From positions 248,001 to 312,000 of the forward strand of contig NZ_JAQGCZ010000005.1 of assembly GCF_027706845.1 (NCBI RefSeq): a DNA stretch of 64,000 nucleotides. The letters are read 5' to 3'. The notes beneath the pieces are model-generated. The model searched no databases. It was not told the origin of the DNA and saw only the letters and a list, made by a program, of their open reading frames with translations. The position numbers and the translations under genes were made by a program. The stretch comes from Mycolicibacterium sp. BiH015 (GTDB lineage Bacteria; Actinomycetota; Actinomycetes; Mycobacteriales; Mycobacteriaceae). Below are positions 42,539-52,291 of this stretch, one piece after another (the first letter of the stretch is position 1; each line of letters begins with the position of its first letter).

Positions 42539-43513
42539 ATGCCTGCCATCACAGCCGATACGCTCACACTCCCGCGCATCGCGGGGCCTGCACCGACCGA
42601 CACCGAACGTCCGGTGCGATCTGTCACGACCGGACCACGCGGGTACGAGGGCGAAGGTTTTCCCGTCGTCCGCGCGTTCGCCGGCGTGAATGCGCGTGAC
42701 CTCGATCCGTTCATCCACATGGATCAGATGGGGGAGATCGAGTACCAGCCCGGCGAGCCGCGCGGGACGGACTGGCATCCACATCGCGGTTTCGAGACCG
42801 TCACCTACATGATCGACGGACGCTTCGCGCACCAGGACTCCCACGGTGGTGGTGGCCTGATCGCCGACGGCGCCACCCAATGGATGACGGCCGGTTCGGG
42901 CATCCTGCACATCGAGACGCCACCCGCCGAACTCGTCGAGAGCGGCGGAGTGTTCCACGGCGTCCAGTTGTGGGTGAACCTGCCCAAGAAGGACAAATTC
43001 GCCGACCCGAACTATCAGGCGATCGAGGGCACACAGGCCACCCTGCTGTCGTCCCACGACGGTGGTGCGCTGGTGCGAATCATCGCCGGCGACATCGGCG
43101 GCCAGGCGGGACCGGGGTCCACCCACACACCGATCACGTTGGCACACGCGACCGTCGAGCCCGGAGCACGCCTCGACCTGCCGTGGTCGCGCGACTTCAA
43201 CGCACTGGTGTACGTCCTGTCCGGCCGCGGGTCAGTGGGCCCGGTAGGCCATCCCGTGCAGCAGGGGCAGCTCGCGGTGCTCGGACCCGGCGACCGGATT
43301 GCCGTCACCGCCGATGCATCTCAAGACTCGAACCGACCCGCCCTGGAGGTTCTGCTGTTGGGCGGCAGACCCATTCGTGAACCGGTCTTTCAGTACGGAC
43401 CCTTCGTGATGAACTCGAAGTCCGAGATCATCCAGGCCGTCGAGGATTACCAGTCCGGCAAGTTCGGCGCGATACCGCCGAACGCGCTGATGCCTCACCG
43501 CCCGCTGCGCTGA
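42539..43513 (+). CDS. Pirin-family cupin protein (second paralogue)
   Basis: 324 residues. The metal-site pattern TDWHPHRGFETVTYMIDGRFAHQD and GSGILHIETPP gives the His/His/His/Glu set of pirins. The C-terminal cupin has the usual SGRGSVGPVGHPVQQGQLAVLGPGD. Distinct in sequence from the pirin at 29399-30376. Function unproven (quercetin oxidation or redox-linked regulation are known for relatives). Convergent with the FUSC gene, 2 nt apart. Confidence 0.9.
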   Translation: MPAITADTLTLPRIAGPAPTDTERPVRSVTTGPRGYEGEGFPVVRAFAGVNARDLDPFIHMDQMGEIEYQPGEPRGTDWHPHRGFETVTYMIDGRFAHQDSHGGGGLIADGATQWMTAGSGILHIETPPAELVESGGVFHGVQLWVNLPKKDKFADPNYQAIEGTQATLLSSHDGGALVRIIAGDIGGQAGPGSTHTPITLAHATVEPGARLDLPWSRDFNALVYVLSGRGSVGPVGHPVQQGQLAVLGPGDRIAVTADASQDSNRPALEVLLLGGRPIREPVFQYGPFVMNSKSEIIQAVEDYQSGKFGAIPPNALMPHRPLR

Positions 43514-43515
43514 GG

Positions 43516-45663
43516 TCAGCGGCCGGCCTTCAACGGGTAGATCAGCTCCAACTCGCCGATGGCTGCGGCCGCGGTGAGCAGCGGCAATGCGGCGGAGAGC
43601 CCGAGGCTGTCGTCCCGGGCCTCCGACCGCAGTGCCCGCACGAAATCGTCGCTGATCGGCGTCCAGGCGTCGACGGAGTCCCATTGGCCGGTCACCCGGT
43701 CGCAGATGGCGTCGACGTGGGACTCCAGTACGGCGCGGACATTGGGGTAGGAACCCAGCGGGGGCGGAGTGGGGATGTCGGCGATCAAGTCGGCGACCGC
43801 GCGCAGCCGGATCGCGCGGTTGAAGGAGCGCACAATGGGCGCGCGGAAATCGGTTTCGCCACTGCTTTCCGACAGGTAGTGCCTGACCGCGTCGTCGATC
43901 ACCCGGGATGCGGACAGTGCCTCGTGGCTCAGCGTCGCCACCTCATCGGTGCGCGCCTCCGTGGCGCCGCGGGTGATACGCAGCACGGCCGCCCGTAGAT
44001 ACCGCGCGAAAACCTTTCGCGCCCCGTCGATCTGACGTGTCACCGATGCGGTCGCGCCACGCGGCCACAGCAGAAGCGACACCGCGACGCCCACCAGTGC
44101 GCCCACGAACACGTCTTCGACACGAACCAGGCCGACCTGCCAGCCGGTGGGCGCGATCAGGTTGAAGAAGATCAGCACCATCATCGTGAACGCAGCCTGC
44201 GCGGCCGTGAACGACGCGATCTCGGGCACGTACGCCGATCCGAACACGACCACTGGCATCAGTATCCACAACACCACGGGGTCGACACCGACCAGATAGA
44301 TCAGCACGGCTCCGAGCAGGAAGCCGATTCCGGTGCCGAACACCGCGCGCCACACTCGCGTGCCGGTAGTGAGTGCGCTGCTGCGCAACACGGACAGCGC
44401 GCCGAGCACCACCCAGAAACCGTGCTCGATCGGGAAGACATGCGTGACGGCGACCGCGAGCGCGAGACCCAACCCGGTACGCAGACTGTTGCGGACAGCC
44501 ACCGCCCGGTTCTCCAAGAACCCTGACGTGATCTGCGCGGCCGCAACCGTTTCGGGCAGCAACCTGTCGGACGCGCCGGTGGGCGGCAACCGCAGACCCA
44601 GTGCGCGCGCCCACACCGGCCGCGCATCGGCGGCCGCCGCGGCCGCGATGATGCGGCCGGTGGCGCCGACGGTGGCGGCAATCGTGCGACGCCGCAGCAG
44701 ATCCCGGCCCAGCGCCACCGCCCCGTCGTCATCGGGGGCGGCCAGGATCGCATCGAGGTCCTCCCGCCAGCGTCCCCGCGCCGTGGCCCGCAGCACCGTC
44801 AGTGCCGCCGCCAGGTCCGCCCTGGCCAGTTCTCGGTCGCTGGGGCGCGAAATGCGGAGGACCGCAGCCGCGCAGCGCAGGACGCGTCCTACGGCGTCCT
44901 TGTCGCGCAACGTGACTCCGGCGTGCGGACCCGTGCGGTCGGCCACCCATTCCAGATCGTCGACGACGCGCACCAGGGCCCGGCTGCCTGCTGTGAGGCC
45001 GACCGGCCGAAAGTCCGCCTCCAGGAACGTCTCACGCAGGGAATCCATTGCCCTGCTGACGTTGTCGGCGGTGCCGGTTCCGTCCAGCTGGTCGGCCAGG
45101 GCCGCGCATGCCCGGGCCGCCCGGCTGCGGAGCTGACCGTGATGCCGTGGCGGAAGGAGGAACAACGCTGCCGGTACACACACCGCCAGTGCGATCGCCC
45201 AACCGAGAAGACGTTCCCCGATCGGACCGGGTGCCGTGCATGCAGGGAGCACGAACAAGACGAGGGTGGCGCGCTGTCCCGCGGCGATCGTCTCGCTGAG
45301 GACCCCGGAGAAGGTGACAGCCACTCCGAGGACGAACATCGTCGCCACGGCAGGCCAAGGATGCGGTGCCACCAGCGTGCCGAGGGCGATGAGGAGGAAC
45401 CCGTTGAACCCCAGCCACGTATAGGCCACGGCCCGGTTCTGACGATTACCCGGGAAATCGGAGAACACCAGCAACGCCACGGACCCGAAGATCGTGAACA
45501 GCGGTGTCTGTGGATTGTCGCCGCCGACGAGGAAGCCCAGGGCGCCGGCGAGCGGTACCACCAGCGCGGCGCGCAGCGCTCGGCGGAACGCGTCATTGTC
45601 GGGGTCGCGCTGGGCGGCTCGCCGCACGATGCGCTGCCGGGTCTCGTAGAGGCGGGCAGACAT
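43516..45663 (-). CDS. FUSC-family inner-membrane protein
   Basis: 715 residues. Two sets of hydrophobic helices (about residues 30-190 and 395-545), each followed by a long helical cytoplasmic part, which is the layout of FUSC/aromatic-acid exporter proteins (YccS/AaeB-like). Segments LFTIFGSVALLVFSDFPGNR and SVLRSSALTTGTRVWRAVFGTGIGFLLGAVLI are typical. Efflux of small organic acids is plausible but unproven. The TetR gene 129 nt upstream, same strand, may regulate it. Confidence 0.85.
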   Translation of the reverse strand: MSARLYETRQRIVRRAAQRDPDNDAFRRALRAALVVPLAGALGFLVGGDNPQTPLFTIFGSVALLVFSDFPGNRQNRAVAYTWLGFNGFLLIALGTLVAPHPWPAVATMFVLGVAVTFSGVLSETIAAGQRATLVLFVLPACTAPGPIGERLLGWAIALAVCVPAALFLLPPRHHGQLRSRAARACAALADQLDGTGTADNVSRAMDSLRETFLEADFRPVGLTAGSRALVRVVDDLEWVADRTGPHAGVTLRDKDAVGRVLRCAAAVLRISRPSDRELARADLAAALTVLRATARGRWREDLDAILAAPDDDGAVALGRDLLRRRTIAATVGATGRIIAAAAAADARPVWARALGLRLPPTGASDRLLPETVAAAQITSGFLENRAVAVRNSLRTGLGLALAVAVTHVFPIEHGFWVVLGALSVLRSSALTTGTRVWRAVFGTGIGFLLGAVLIYLVGVDPVVLWILMPVVVFGSAYVPEIASFTAAQAAFTMMVLIFFNLIAPTGWQVGLVRVEDVFVGALVGVAVSLLLWPRGATASVTRQIDGARKVFARYLRAAVLRITRGATEARTDEVATLSHEALSASRVIDDAVRHYLSESSGETDFRAPIVRSFNRAIRLRAVADLIADIPTPPPLGSYPNVRAVLESHVDAICDRVTGQWDSVDAWTPISDDFVRALRSEARDDSLGLSAALPLLTAAAAIGELELIYPLKAGR

Positions 45664-45792
45664 CAGTGTTCACGGGTCGAGACGCCGATTTCCGGGCGCC
45701 CGACACCCCTCAGTAAGGGTTCTGTCATTATTTGCTGCGGGAAAGGCGCGCAGGACTTCCGCAGCGGCCGGTGAGCCATCTGTCCGACGCCG

Positions 45793-46359
45793 TCATTCAT
45801 CGTGCGGCACCGAACCGAACCGGCCCGAGTCGAGCGTTTCGAGAAGCTGACCGACGATCCACCGCAGCCCGGAAGTATCCGGGGGCAGGATCGCCTGCTC
45901 GTATCCGACCAGGAGGTAGACCGCCCACGAGGCGAACAGTTCGGCCTGACGGGCATCCTGCAGGATGACCAGCGCCGACTCGTAGACGACGTCGAAGCGC
46001 TGCCTGTCGACGGCTGCCTGCACCGCATGCACCTGCGGGTCGATCGAACTCCACACCCGGATCGCGGACTCGGCGCTGTGCGGCAGGGTCAGTCCGGCCT
46101 CGATGAGGCGGTCGATTCGCAACCGAGGGTCGGGCTCCGCCTGCACCGCCGCGATGACCTGGACCGTCATCCCCTCCTGCCAGTGCGCCACCAATTGCTG
46201 CGTGTAGGACGACCAGTTGGAGAAGTAGTGATAGAAGGACCCGGTGGTGACGCCGAGCCGCTGGCACACCTCGGCGAGTTTGAGGCCGCCGTACCCCAGC
46301 TCGGACAGGGCGGCAAGGCCTGCGTCGAAGAATGCCTCTCGTGATGACACCGCCCCCAT
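45793..46359 (-). CDS. TetR-family regulator
   Basis: 188 residues. N-terminal HTH (FFDAGLAALSELGYGGLKLAEVCQRLGVTTGSFYHYFSNWSSY) and a helical ligand domain without a recognisable subgroup. It reads away from a second TetR gene and toward the FUSC gene, so it may regulate FUSC or itself. Start at MGAVSSREAFF; no strong SD is visible. Confidence 0.87.
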   Translation of the reverse strand: MGAVSSREAFFDAGLAALSELGYGGLKLAEVCQRLGVTTGSFYHYFSNWSSYTQQLVAHWQEGMTVQVIAAVQAEPDPRLRIDRLIEAGLTLPHSAESAIRVWSSIDPQVHAVQAAVDRQRFDVVYESALVILQDARQAELFASWAVYLLVGYEQAILPPDTSGLRWIVGQLLETLDSGRFGSVPHDE

Positions 46360-46454
46360 AGGTCAAACCTAGTTCGCCGTCTGTGCAGCACCGGACCGGG
46401 TGCCGGTCGGGCTGCGAGGCGTTTGCTAACGGGTCTCTCTCGGGTAACGGGTTC

Positions 46455-46489
46455 AGGTCCCGTGACCTGGTGCCAGGTGACGTGTGGCA
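46455..46489. promoter_or_regulatory. Overlapping inverted repeats between divergent TetR genes
   Basis: ACCTGGTGCCAGGT (46465-46478) has perfect 6-bp arms, and the outer flanks match with one mismatch (GTGACCTGG/CCAGGTGAC). A second pair, AGGTC-CCGT-GACCT (46455-46468), shares its right arm. They end about 10-20 nt before the GTG of the TetR gene at 46500, in a good operator position. Confidence 0.6.
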
Positions 46490-46499
46490 CAATTTACGG

Positions 46500-47135
46500 G
46501 TGCCGTATACGGCTAGTAGAGGTCCAGGACGTCCTCCCGCAGCGAAGGCCGCTGAAACACGGGAGCGCATTTTGCATGCTGCTCGCGAGGTGTTCAGCGA
46601 ACTTGGCTACGACGCTGCGACATTTCAGGCGATCGCCATTCGCGCGGATCTGACCCGTCCAGCGATCAATCACTACTTCGCGAGCAAGCGCGTGCTCTGG
46701 GGTGAGGTCGTCGAACAGACCAACGCCAGCATCGTGAGCGCCGGCATCGCCCGGGCTCAGGAACAGCTGACGTTGATCGAACGCCTCTCGGCATTCCTGT
46801 CAGTGGCGACGCAGGCCGATTCCGAAGACCGTTCCGCAGCCGCGTTCCTGGTGACCTCGGTTCTGGAGTCCCAACGGCACCCTGAGCTGAGCAACGACGA
46901 GCACGACTCGTTGAAGAACTCGCGCGCTTTCGTCTCCTGGGCGGTCAACGACGCGATCAGCCGCGGTGAGCTGAGCACCGACACCGACGTCGATCACCTG
47001 GTCGAGATGCTCGTCGCGGTGGTGTGGGGAATGGGCTTCTACGCCGGCTTCGTCGGCGACCGCACGGAACTCAGTGCCGTGGTGCACAAGCTTGAGCTCT
47101 TGCTCGCCAACAAGTTGTGGAATCTGAGCGAGTAG
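46500..47135 (+). CDS. TetR-family regulator (Rv0144-like)
   Basis: 211 residues. HTH in RILHAAREVFSELGYDAATFQAIAIRADLTRPAINHYFASKRVLW, preceded by a GRPPAAK leader. The ligand domain ends LELLLANKLWNL. Its place before the methyltransferase-ALDH-SDR-quinone-oxidoreductase genes matches Rv0144 in M. tuberculosis. GTG start at 46500 without a clear SD, so the mRNA may be leaderless; the inverted repeats just upstream suggest autoregulation. Confidence 0.87.
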   Translation: MPYTASRGPGRPPAAKAAETRERILHAAREVFSELGYDAATFQAIAIRADLTRPAINHYFASKRVLWGEVVEQTNASIVSAGIARAQEQLTLIERLSAFLSVATQADSEDRSAAAFLVTSVLESQRHPELSNDEHDSLKNSRAFVSWAVNDAISRGELSTDTDVDHLVEMLVAVVWGMGFYAGFVGDRTELSAVVHKLELLLANKLWNLSE

Positions 47136-47240
47136 TTCGCTTTCCCTGGTCATTTCCTGTGAGTCTGGCCGTTTGACCTGTGGCGTCGCCCACACCGGGC
47201 TGGAGCAGCGTCGACAGTTAGATAGCCTTGCAATGTATAG

Positions 47241-48212
<972 letters not shown>

Positions 48213-48232
48213 CGGGTGCTTGACGCCTGTTC

Positions 48233-48250
48233 ACCAACCGGCTGGTTGGT
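48233..48250. promoter_or_regulatory. Inverted repeat upstream of the aldehyde dehydrogenase gene
   Basis: ACCAACC and GGTTGGT form perfect 7-bp arms around GGCT. It lies 40 nt before the ALDH ATG, directly ahead of a TAGGAT that could be the -10, so a bound repressor would block the promoter. A TetR-type binder is likely from the shape; the neighbouring Rv0144-like TetR is a candidate. Confidence 0.6.
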
Positions 48251-48290
48251 TAGGATTCGGGTTACTCCGAGGTCAGGAAGGAACCCCGTC

Positions 48291-49697
48291 ATGACCACCG
48301 ATTCCGTCGCACCTGTTCAGGGCACCGCCACCGCAGCCGACATCCCCGCCGTCGTCGCCCGGCTTCGGCAGACGTTCGCGTCCGGGCGCACCCGCCCCGT
48401 CGAATGGCGCAGGGAGCAGCTGCACGCGCTGGAGCGCCTGATGTCCGAGAACGAGGCAGCGATCACCGACGCTCTCGAGAAGGACCTCGGTCGTTCTCCG
48501 TTCGAGGCCTGGCTCGCCGATATCGCCAGCACCACAGGTGAGGCCTCCTACGCGGCCAAAAACGTCGGCAAATGGATGAAGCGGCGGCACCGGCTGCTGG
48601 AGATGTCCCAGTTGCCCGGCCGCGGCTGGGTGGAATACGAGCCGTTCGGCACCGTGCTGATCATCGGCGCCTGGAACTTCCCGTTCGCCCTCACGCTCGG
48701 GCCCGCCGTCGGCGCGATCGCCGCCGGAAACACCATGGTGCTGAAGCCTTCTGAGGTCGCCCCGGCCTCGTCGACCCTGATGGCCGAGCTGGTTCCGCGC
48801 TACCTGGACAACGACGCGATCGCCGTCATCGAAGGCGACGGCGCAGTCAGCCAGGAGCTCATCGCCCAGGGCTTCGACCATCTGCTGTTCACCGGCGGCA
48901 CCGAGGTCGGCAGGCGCGTCTACGAGGGCGCGGCCCCCCACCTGACCCCGGTGACTCTGGAACTGGGCGGCAAGAGCCCGGTCATCGTGTCCGCCGATGC
49001 CGATATCGAGGTGGCCGCCAAGCGCATCGCGTGGACAAAGCTGATCAACTCCGGGCAGATCTGCATCGCCCCCGACTACGTCCTGGCCGACGCGTCGATC
49101 CGTGACCGGCTCGTCGACGAGCTCCGCAAGACGATCGACACGTTCGAGACGGGCAACACCGGTAAGCGCATCGTCAACGAGCGCCACTTCAACCGGCTCG
49201 CCAATGCCCTGGCCGCAACCAAGGGCACCGTGGCGGTCGGCGGCGACTCCGACGCCGTCAACCTCAAGATCCAGCCGACCGTCGTGGTGGACCCCGACCC
49301 CGCCGAGCCCCTGATGACCGACGAGATCTTCGGGCCGATTCTGCCCATCGTGACGGTCCAAAACCTGGATGAGGCAATCTCATTCGTCAACGCGCGGCCC
49401 AAGCCGCTGGCCGCCTACCTGTTCACCAAGGCCAAGGCGGTGCGTGAGCGGGTGATCCGGGACGTGCCGGCCGGCGGCATGGTCGTCAACCACCTGATCT
49501 TCCACTTCGCCACCCACAAGCTGCCGTTCGGCGGCGTGGGACCGTCCGGTCTGGGCGCGTACCACGGCAAGTTCGGGTTCGAGACGTTCAGCCACAAGAA
49601 GTCGGTGCTGACCAAGCCGACCCGACCCGACCTCACCGCCATCATCTACCCGCCGTATACAGAGAAGGCGTTCAAGCTGGCGCGCAAGCTGTTCTAG
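48291..49697 (+). CDS. Aldehyde dehydrogenase (Rv0147-like, class 3 type)
   Basis: 468 residues. Motifs: IIGAWNFPFALTLGPAVGAIAAGN (NAD site), LFTGGTEVGRRV, general base in LELGGKSP, catalytic Cys in NSGQICIAPDYVL and LPFGGVGPSGLGAYHGKFGF near the end. The C-terminal hydrophobic tail IIYPPYTEKAFKLARKLF is typical of class 3 fatty-aldehyde dehydrogenases and may touch the membrane. Probably oxidises long-chain or hydrophobic aldehydes. AGGAAGGAA precedes the ATG. Starts a run of co-directed genes. Confidence 0.92.
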   Translation: MTTDSVAPVQGTATAADIPAVVARLRQTFASGRTRPVEWRREQLHALERLMSENEAAITDALEKDLGRSPFEAWLADIASTTGEASYAAKNVGKWMKRRHRLLEMSQLPGRGWVEYEPFGTVLIIGAWNFPFALTLGPAVGAIAAGNTMVLKPSEVAPASSTLMAELVPRYLDNDAIAVIEGDGAVSQELIAQGFDHLLFTGGTEVGRRVYEGAAPHLTPVTLELGGKSPVIVSADADIEVAAKRIAWTKLINSGQICIAPDYVLADASIRDRLVDELRKTIDTFETGNTGKRIVNERHFNRLANALAATKGTVAVGGDSDAVNLKIQPTVVVDPDPAEPLMTDEIFGPILPIVTVQNLDEAISFVNARPKPLAAYLFTKAKAVRERVIRDVPAGGMVVNHLIFHFATHKLPFGGVGPSGLGAYHGKFGFETFSHKKSVLTKPTRPDLTAIIYPPYTEKAFKLARKLF

Positions 49698-49739
49698 GGT
49701 GAGCGCCGTCGTCATCTGAAACCAACGAGAGGAACACCA

Positions 49740-50603
49740 GTGCCAGGAGTGCAGGACCGTGTCATCGTCGTCACGGGTGCCGGAGGGGGGCTCGGTCGCG
49801 AATACGCGCTGACCCTGGCGCGCGAGGGCGCCAGCGTTGTCGTCAACGACCTCGGTGGAGCGCGCGACGGTACGGGGGCCGGGCACAACATGGCCGACGA
49901 GGTGGTCAAGGAGATCAAGGACGCCGGCGGCCGCGCCGTCGCGAACTACGACTCCGTGGCCGAGCCCGAGGGAGCCGCCAACATCATCAAGACCGCGGTC
50001 GACGAATTCGGCAAGGTCGACGGCGTGGTCAGCAACGCGGGCATCCTGCGTGACGGCACGTTCCACAAGATGGAGTTCGGCAACTGGGATGCCGTGCTCA
50101 AGGTCCACCTCTACGGCGGCTACAACGTCATTCGCGCCGCCTGGCCTCACTTCCGTGAGAACGGCTTCGGTCGCGTCGTCGTCGCGACGTCGACGTCCGG
50201 CCTGTTCGGCAACTTCGGCCAGGCCAACTACGGTGCCGCCAAGCTCGGGCTCGTCGGCCTGATCAACACGTTGGCCCAGGAAGGCGCCAAGTACAACATC
50301 AAGGCCAACGCTGTCGCACCGATTGCAGCGACCCGCATGACGCAGGACATCCTGCCGCCCGAGGTGTTCGAGAAGCTGACCCCGGAGTACGTGGCCCCAG
50401 TGATCGGGTATCTGTGCACCGAGGAACTGCCCGACACCGCGTCGGTGTTCATCGTCGGCGGCGGCAAGGTGCAGCGGGTCGCGCTGTTCCAGAACAGCGG
50501 CGTGACATTCACCGAGGTTCCGTCGGTGGACGACATCGCGGCCAAGTGGGGTGAAATCACCGATCTGTCTGCGGCTGAGCGGGCCACCTTCAGCCTCGGC
50601 TGA
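49740..50603 (+). CDS. Short-chain dehydrogenase (Rv0148-like)
   Basis: 287 residues. Rossmann motif TGAGGGLGREYA, NNAG-equivalent VSNAGILRD, catalytic Ser in STSGLFGNFGQANYGAAK with Tyr and Lys in YGAAK, and the bulky C-terminal extension EELPDTASVFIVGGGKVQRVALFQ found in the multifunctional-enzyme type 2 (3-hydroxyacyl-CoA dehydrogenase-like) SDRs. Likely NAD-dependent 3-hydroxyacyl-CoA dehydrogenase. GAGAGGAA precedes the GTG start. 42 nt after the ALDH gene. Confidence 0.92.
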   Translation: MPGVQDRVIVVTGAGGGLGREYALTLAREGASVVVNDLGGARDGTGAGHNMADEVVKEIKDAGGRAVANYDSVAEPEGAANIIKTAVDEFGKVDGVVSNAGILRDGTFHKMEFGNWDAVLKVHLYGGYNVIRAAWPHFRENGFGRVVVATSTSGLFGNFGQANYGAAKLGLVGLINTLAQEGAKYNIKANAVAPIAATRMTQDILPPEVFEKLTPEYVAPVIGYLCTEELPDTASVFIVGGGKVQRVALFQNSGVTFTEVPSVDDIAAKWGEITDLSAAERATFSLG

Positions 50604-50608
50604 ACTGT

Positions 50609-51571
50609 ATGAAAGCACTTGTAGCCCAGGAGCTCTCGGGCCCTTCGGGACTGGCGTACGCCGATGTTGATGACATCTCCAGCGACTCCGCTGTCGTCAT
50701 CGACGTCGGTGCCGCCGGCGTCTGCTTCCCCGATCTGCTGATGCTGCGCGGTGAATACCAGATGAAGATGCCGCCGCCGTTCATTCCAGGCGTGGAAGTG
50801 GCGGGAACCGTTCGCTCGGCTCCTGCATCGTCGGGTTTGGCAGCGGGGCAGCGTGTTTCGGGGTTCAGCCTGCTCGGCGGCTGGGCTGAACAGGTCGCGG
50901 TGCCGGTGGATTCCGTCATCCCGACCAACGAGGCGCTCGACGACGGCTCGGCGGTCTGTCTGCTGGGCAACTACTACACGATGTACTTCGCGCTGCACCG
51001 CCGCGGTGCCCTGCAGCCCGGCGAAACGGTGCTCGTGCTCGGTTCCGGCGGGGGTGTCGGGACGGCATCGGTGCAGATCGCAAAAGCGCTGGGCGCCAAG
51101 GTGATCGCGATGGTGCACCGGCCGTCGGCCGTCTCGTTCGTGGAGTCGCTGGGTGCCGACGTGGTGCTGCCGCTGACCGACGGCTGGCTCGATGCGGTCA
51201 AGCAGGAGACCGGCGGACGCGGTGTCGACCTCGTCGTCGACCCGATCGGCGGGGCCGCGTTCGACGACGCGATCCGGGCGATGGCCACCGAAGGCAGGCT
51301 GCTCGTCATCGGATTCGCTGCGGGTGGCATCCCGACGGTGAAGGTGAATCGGCTGCTGCTGCGCAACGTCAGCGTCGTCGGTGTCGGGTGGGGCGAGTTC
51401 GTCAACCGCACCCCCGGAGCGCAGGCTCAGGTCGGCTCCGCGCTGGCCCAGCTGGTCGATGCAGGTCTCAGACCGCCTGCGCCCGTGCGATTCCCACTGT
51501 CGGACGGTGCGACGGCACTGCAGGCGCTGGCGGACGGCGAGATCAACGGCAAGTTGGTTCTGGAGCCGTGA
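50609..51571 (+). CDS. NADPH:quinone oxidoreductase-type MDR protein (Rv0149-like)
   Basis: 320 residues. Zinc-free medium-chain dehydrogenase: MKALVAQELSGPSGLAYADV start, FIPGVEVAGTV, dinucleotide motif VLVLGSGGGVGTASVQIAKALGAKVIA and VDPIGGAAFDDAI. Reduces quinones or enoyl substrates; specificity unknown. Five nucleotides after the SDR, so co-transcribed. Its TGA overlaps the HAD gene ATG (TGATG). Confidence 0.92.
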   Translation: MKALVAQELSGPSGLAYADVDDISSDSAVVIDVGAAGVCFPDLLMLRGEYQMKMPPPFIPGVEVAGTVRSAPASSGLAAGQRVSGFSLLGGWAEQVAVPVDSVIPTNEALDDGSAVCLLGNYYTMYFALHRRGALQPGETVLVLGSGGGVGTASVQIAKALGAKVIAMVHRPSAVSFVESLGADVVLPLTDGWLDAVKQETGGRGVDLVVDPIGGAAFDDAIRAMATEGRLLVIGFAAGGIPTVKVNRLLLRNVSVVGVGWGEFVNRTPGAQAQVGSALAQLVDAGLRPPAPVRFPLSDGATALQALADGEINGKLVLEP

Positions 51572-52269
51572 TGATCCGCGCGCTCGCGTTCGACGTGTTC
51601 GGCACCGTCGTCGATTGGCGGGCCAGCGTGATCGCTCAGCTCGAGTCCTTCGGCCGTGCGCACGATGTCCAGGCGGACTGGGCTCAGTTCGCCGACGACT
51701 GGCGGGCCGGCTACGTTCCCGCGATGGACCGGGTGCGTCGCGGCGAGCTGCCCTGGACCCGGCTGGACGATCTGCACCGGACGCGGCTCGTCGAGCTGCT
51801 CGATGCTGCCGGGATCACCGTCGGAGAGGCCGAGATCGACGACCTCAACCGCGCCTGGCACCGGCTCGATCCGTGGCCCGACAGCGTCGCCGGTCTGACC
51901 CGGCTTAAGCAGCGCTACACCATCACGACGCTGTCCAACGGCAACGTGTCGCTGCTGACGAACATGGCCAAACGCGCGGGACTGCCGTGGGATTGCGTGC
52001 TCTCCGCCGAGATCTTCCGGCACTACAAGCCTGACCGCGAGGCCTACCTCGGTTGCGCGCAGATCCTCGATGTCGCGCCCGACGAGCTGATGCTGGCGGC
52101 CGCGCACCCCGCCGATCTGCGTGCTGCACGCGACGCCGGTCTGCGGACGGCGTTCGTGTTCCGGCCCGGCGAACATGGTCCGAGCCGCACACTGCGCAAA
52201 CCCCCCGAGGGCGAATTCGATGTCATGGCAGACGATTTCCTTGATCTCGCCGACAAGCTGGGTGCCTGA
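51571..52269 (+). CDS. Haloacid dehalogenase-type II-like HAD hydrolase
   Basis: 232 residues. HAD motifs: nucleophile Asp in FDVFGTVVDWR, TLSNGN (motif II), KPDREAYLGCAQIL (motif III Lys). The late loop AAAHPADLRAARDAG replaces the usual VAAHxWD found in haloacid dehalogenases but keeps the pattern. 2-haloacid or other small acid substrate is possible, unproven. Translationally coupled to the quinone oxidoreductase gene by TGATG. Not part of the M. tuberculosis order, so an insertion here. Confidence 0.87.
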   Translation: MIRALAFDVFGTVVDWRASVIAQLESFGRAHDVQADWAQFADDWRAGYVPAMDRVRRGELPWTRLDDLHRTRLVELLDAAGITVGEAEIDDLNRAWHRLDPWPDSVAGLTRLKQRYTITTLSNGNVSLLTNMAKRAGLPWDCVLSAEIFRHYKPDREAYLGCAQILDVAPDELMLAAAHPADLRAARDAGLRTAFVFRPGEHGPSRTLRKPPEGEFDVMADDFLDLADKLGA

Positions 52270-52291
52270 TCCCGCGCGTAGCGTGGACGGC

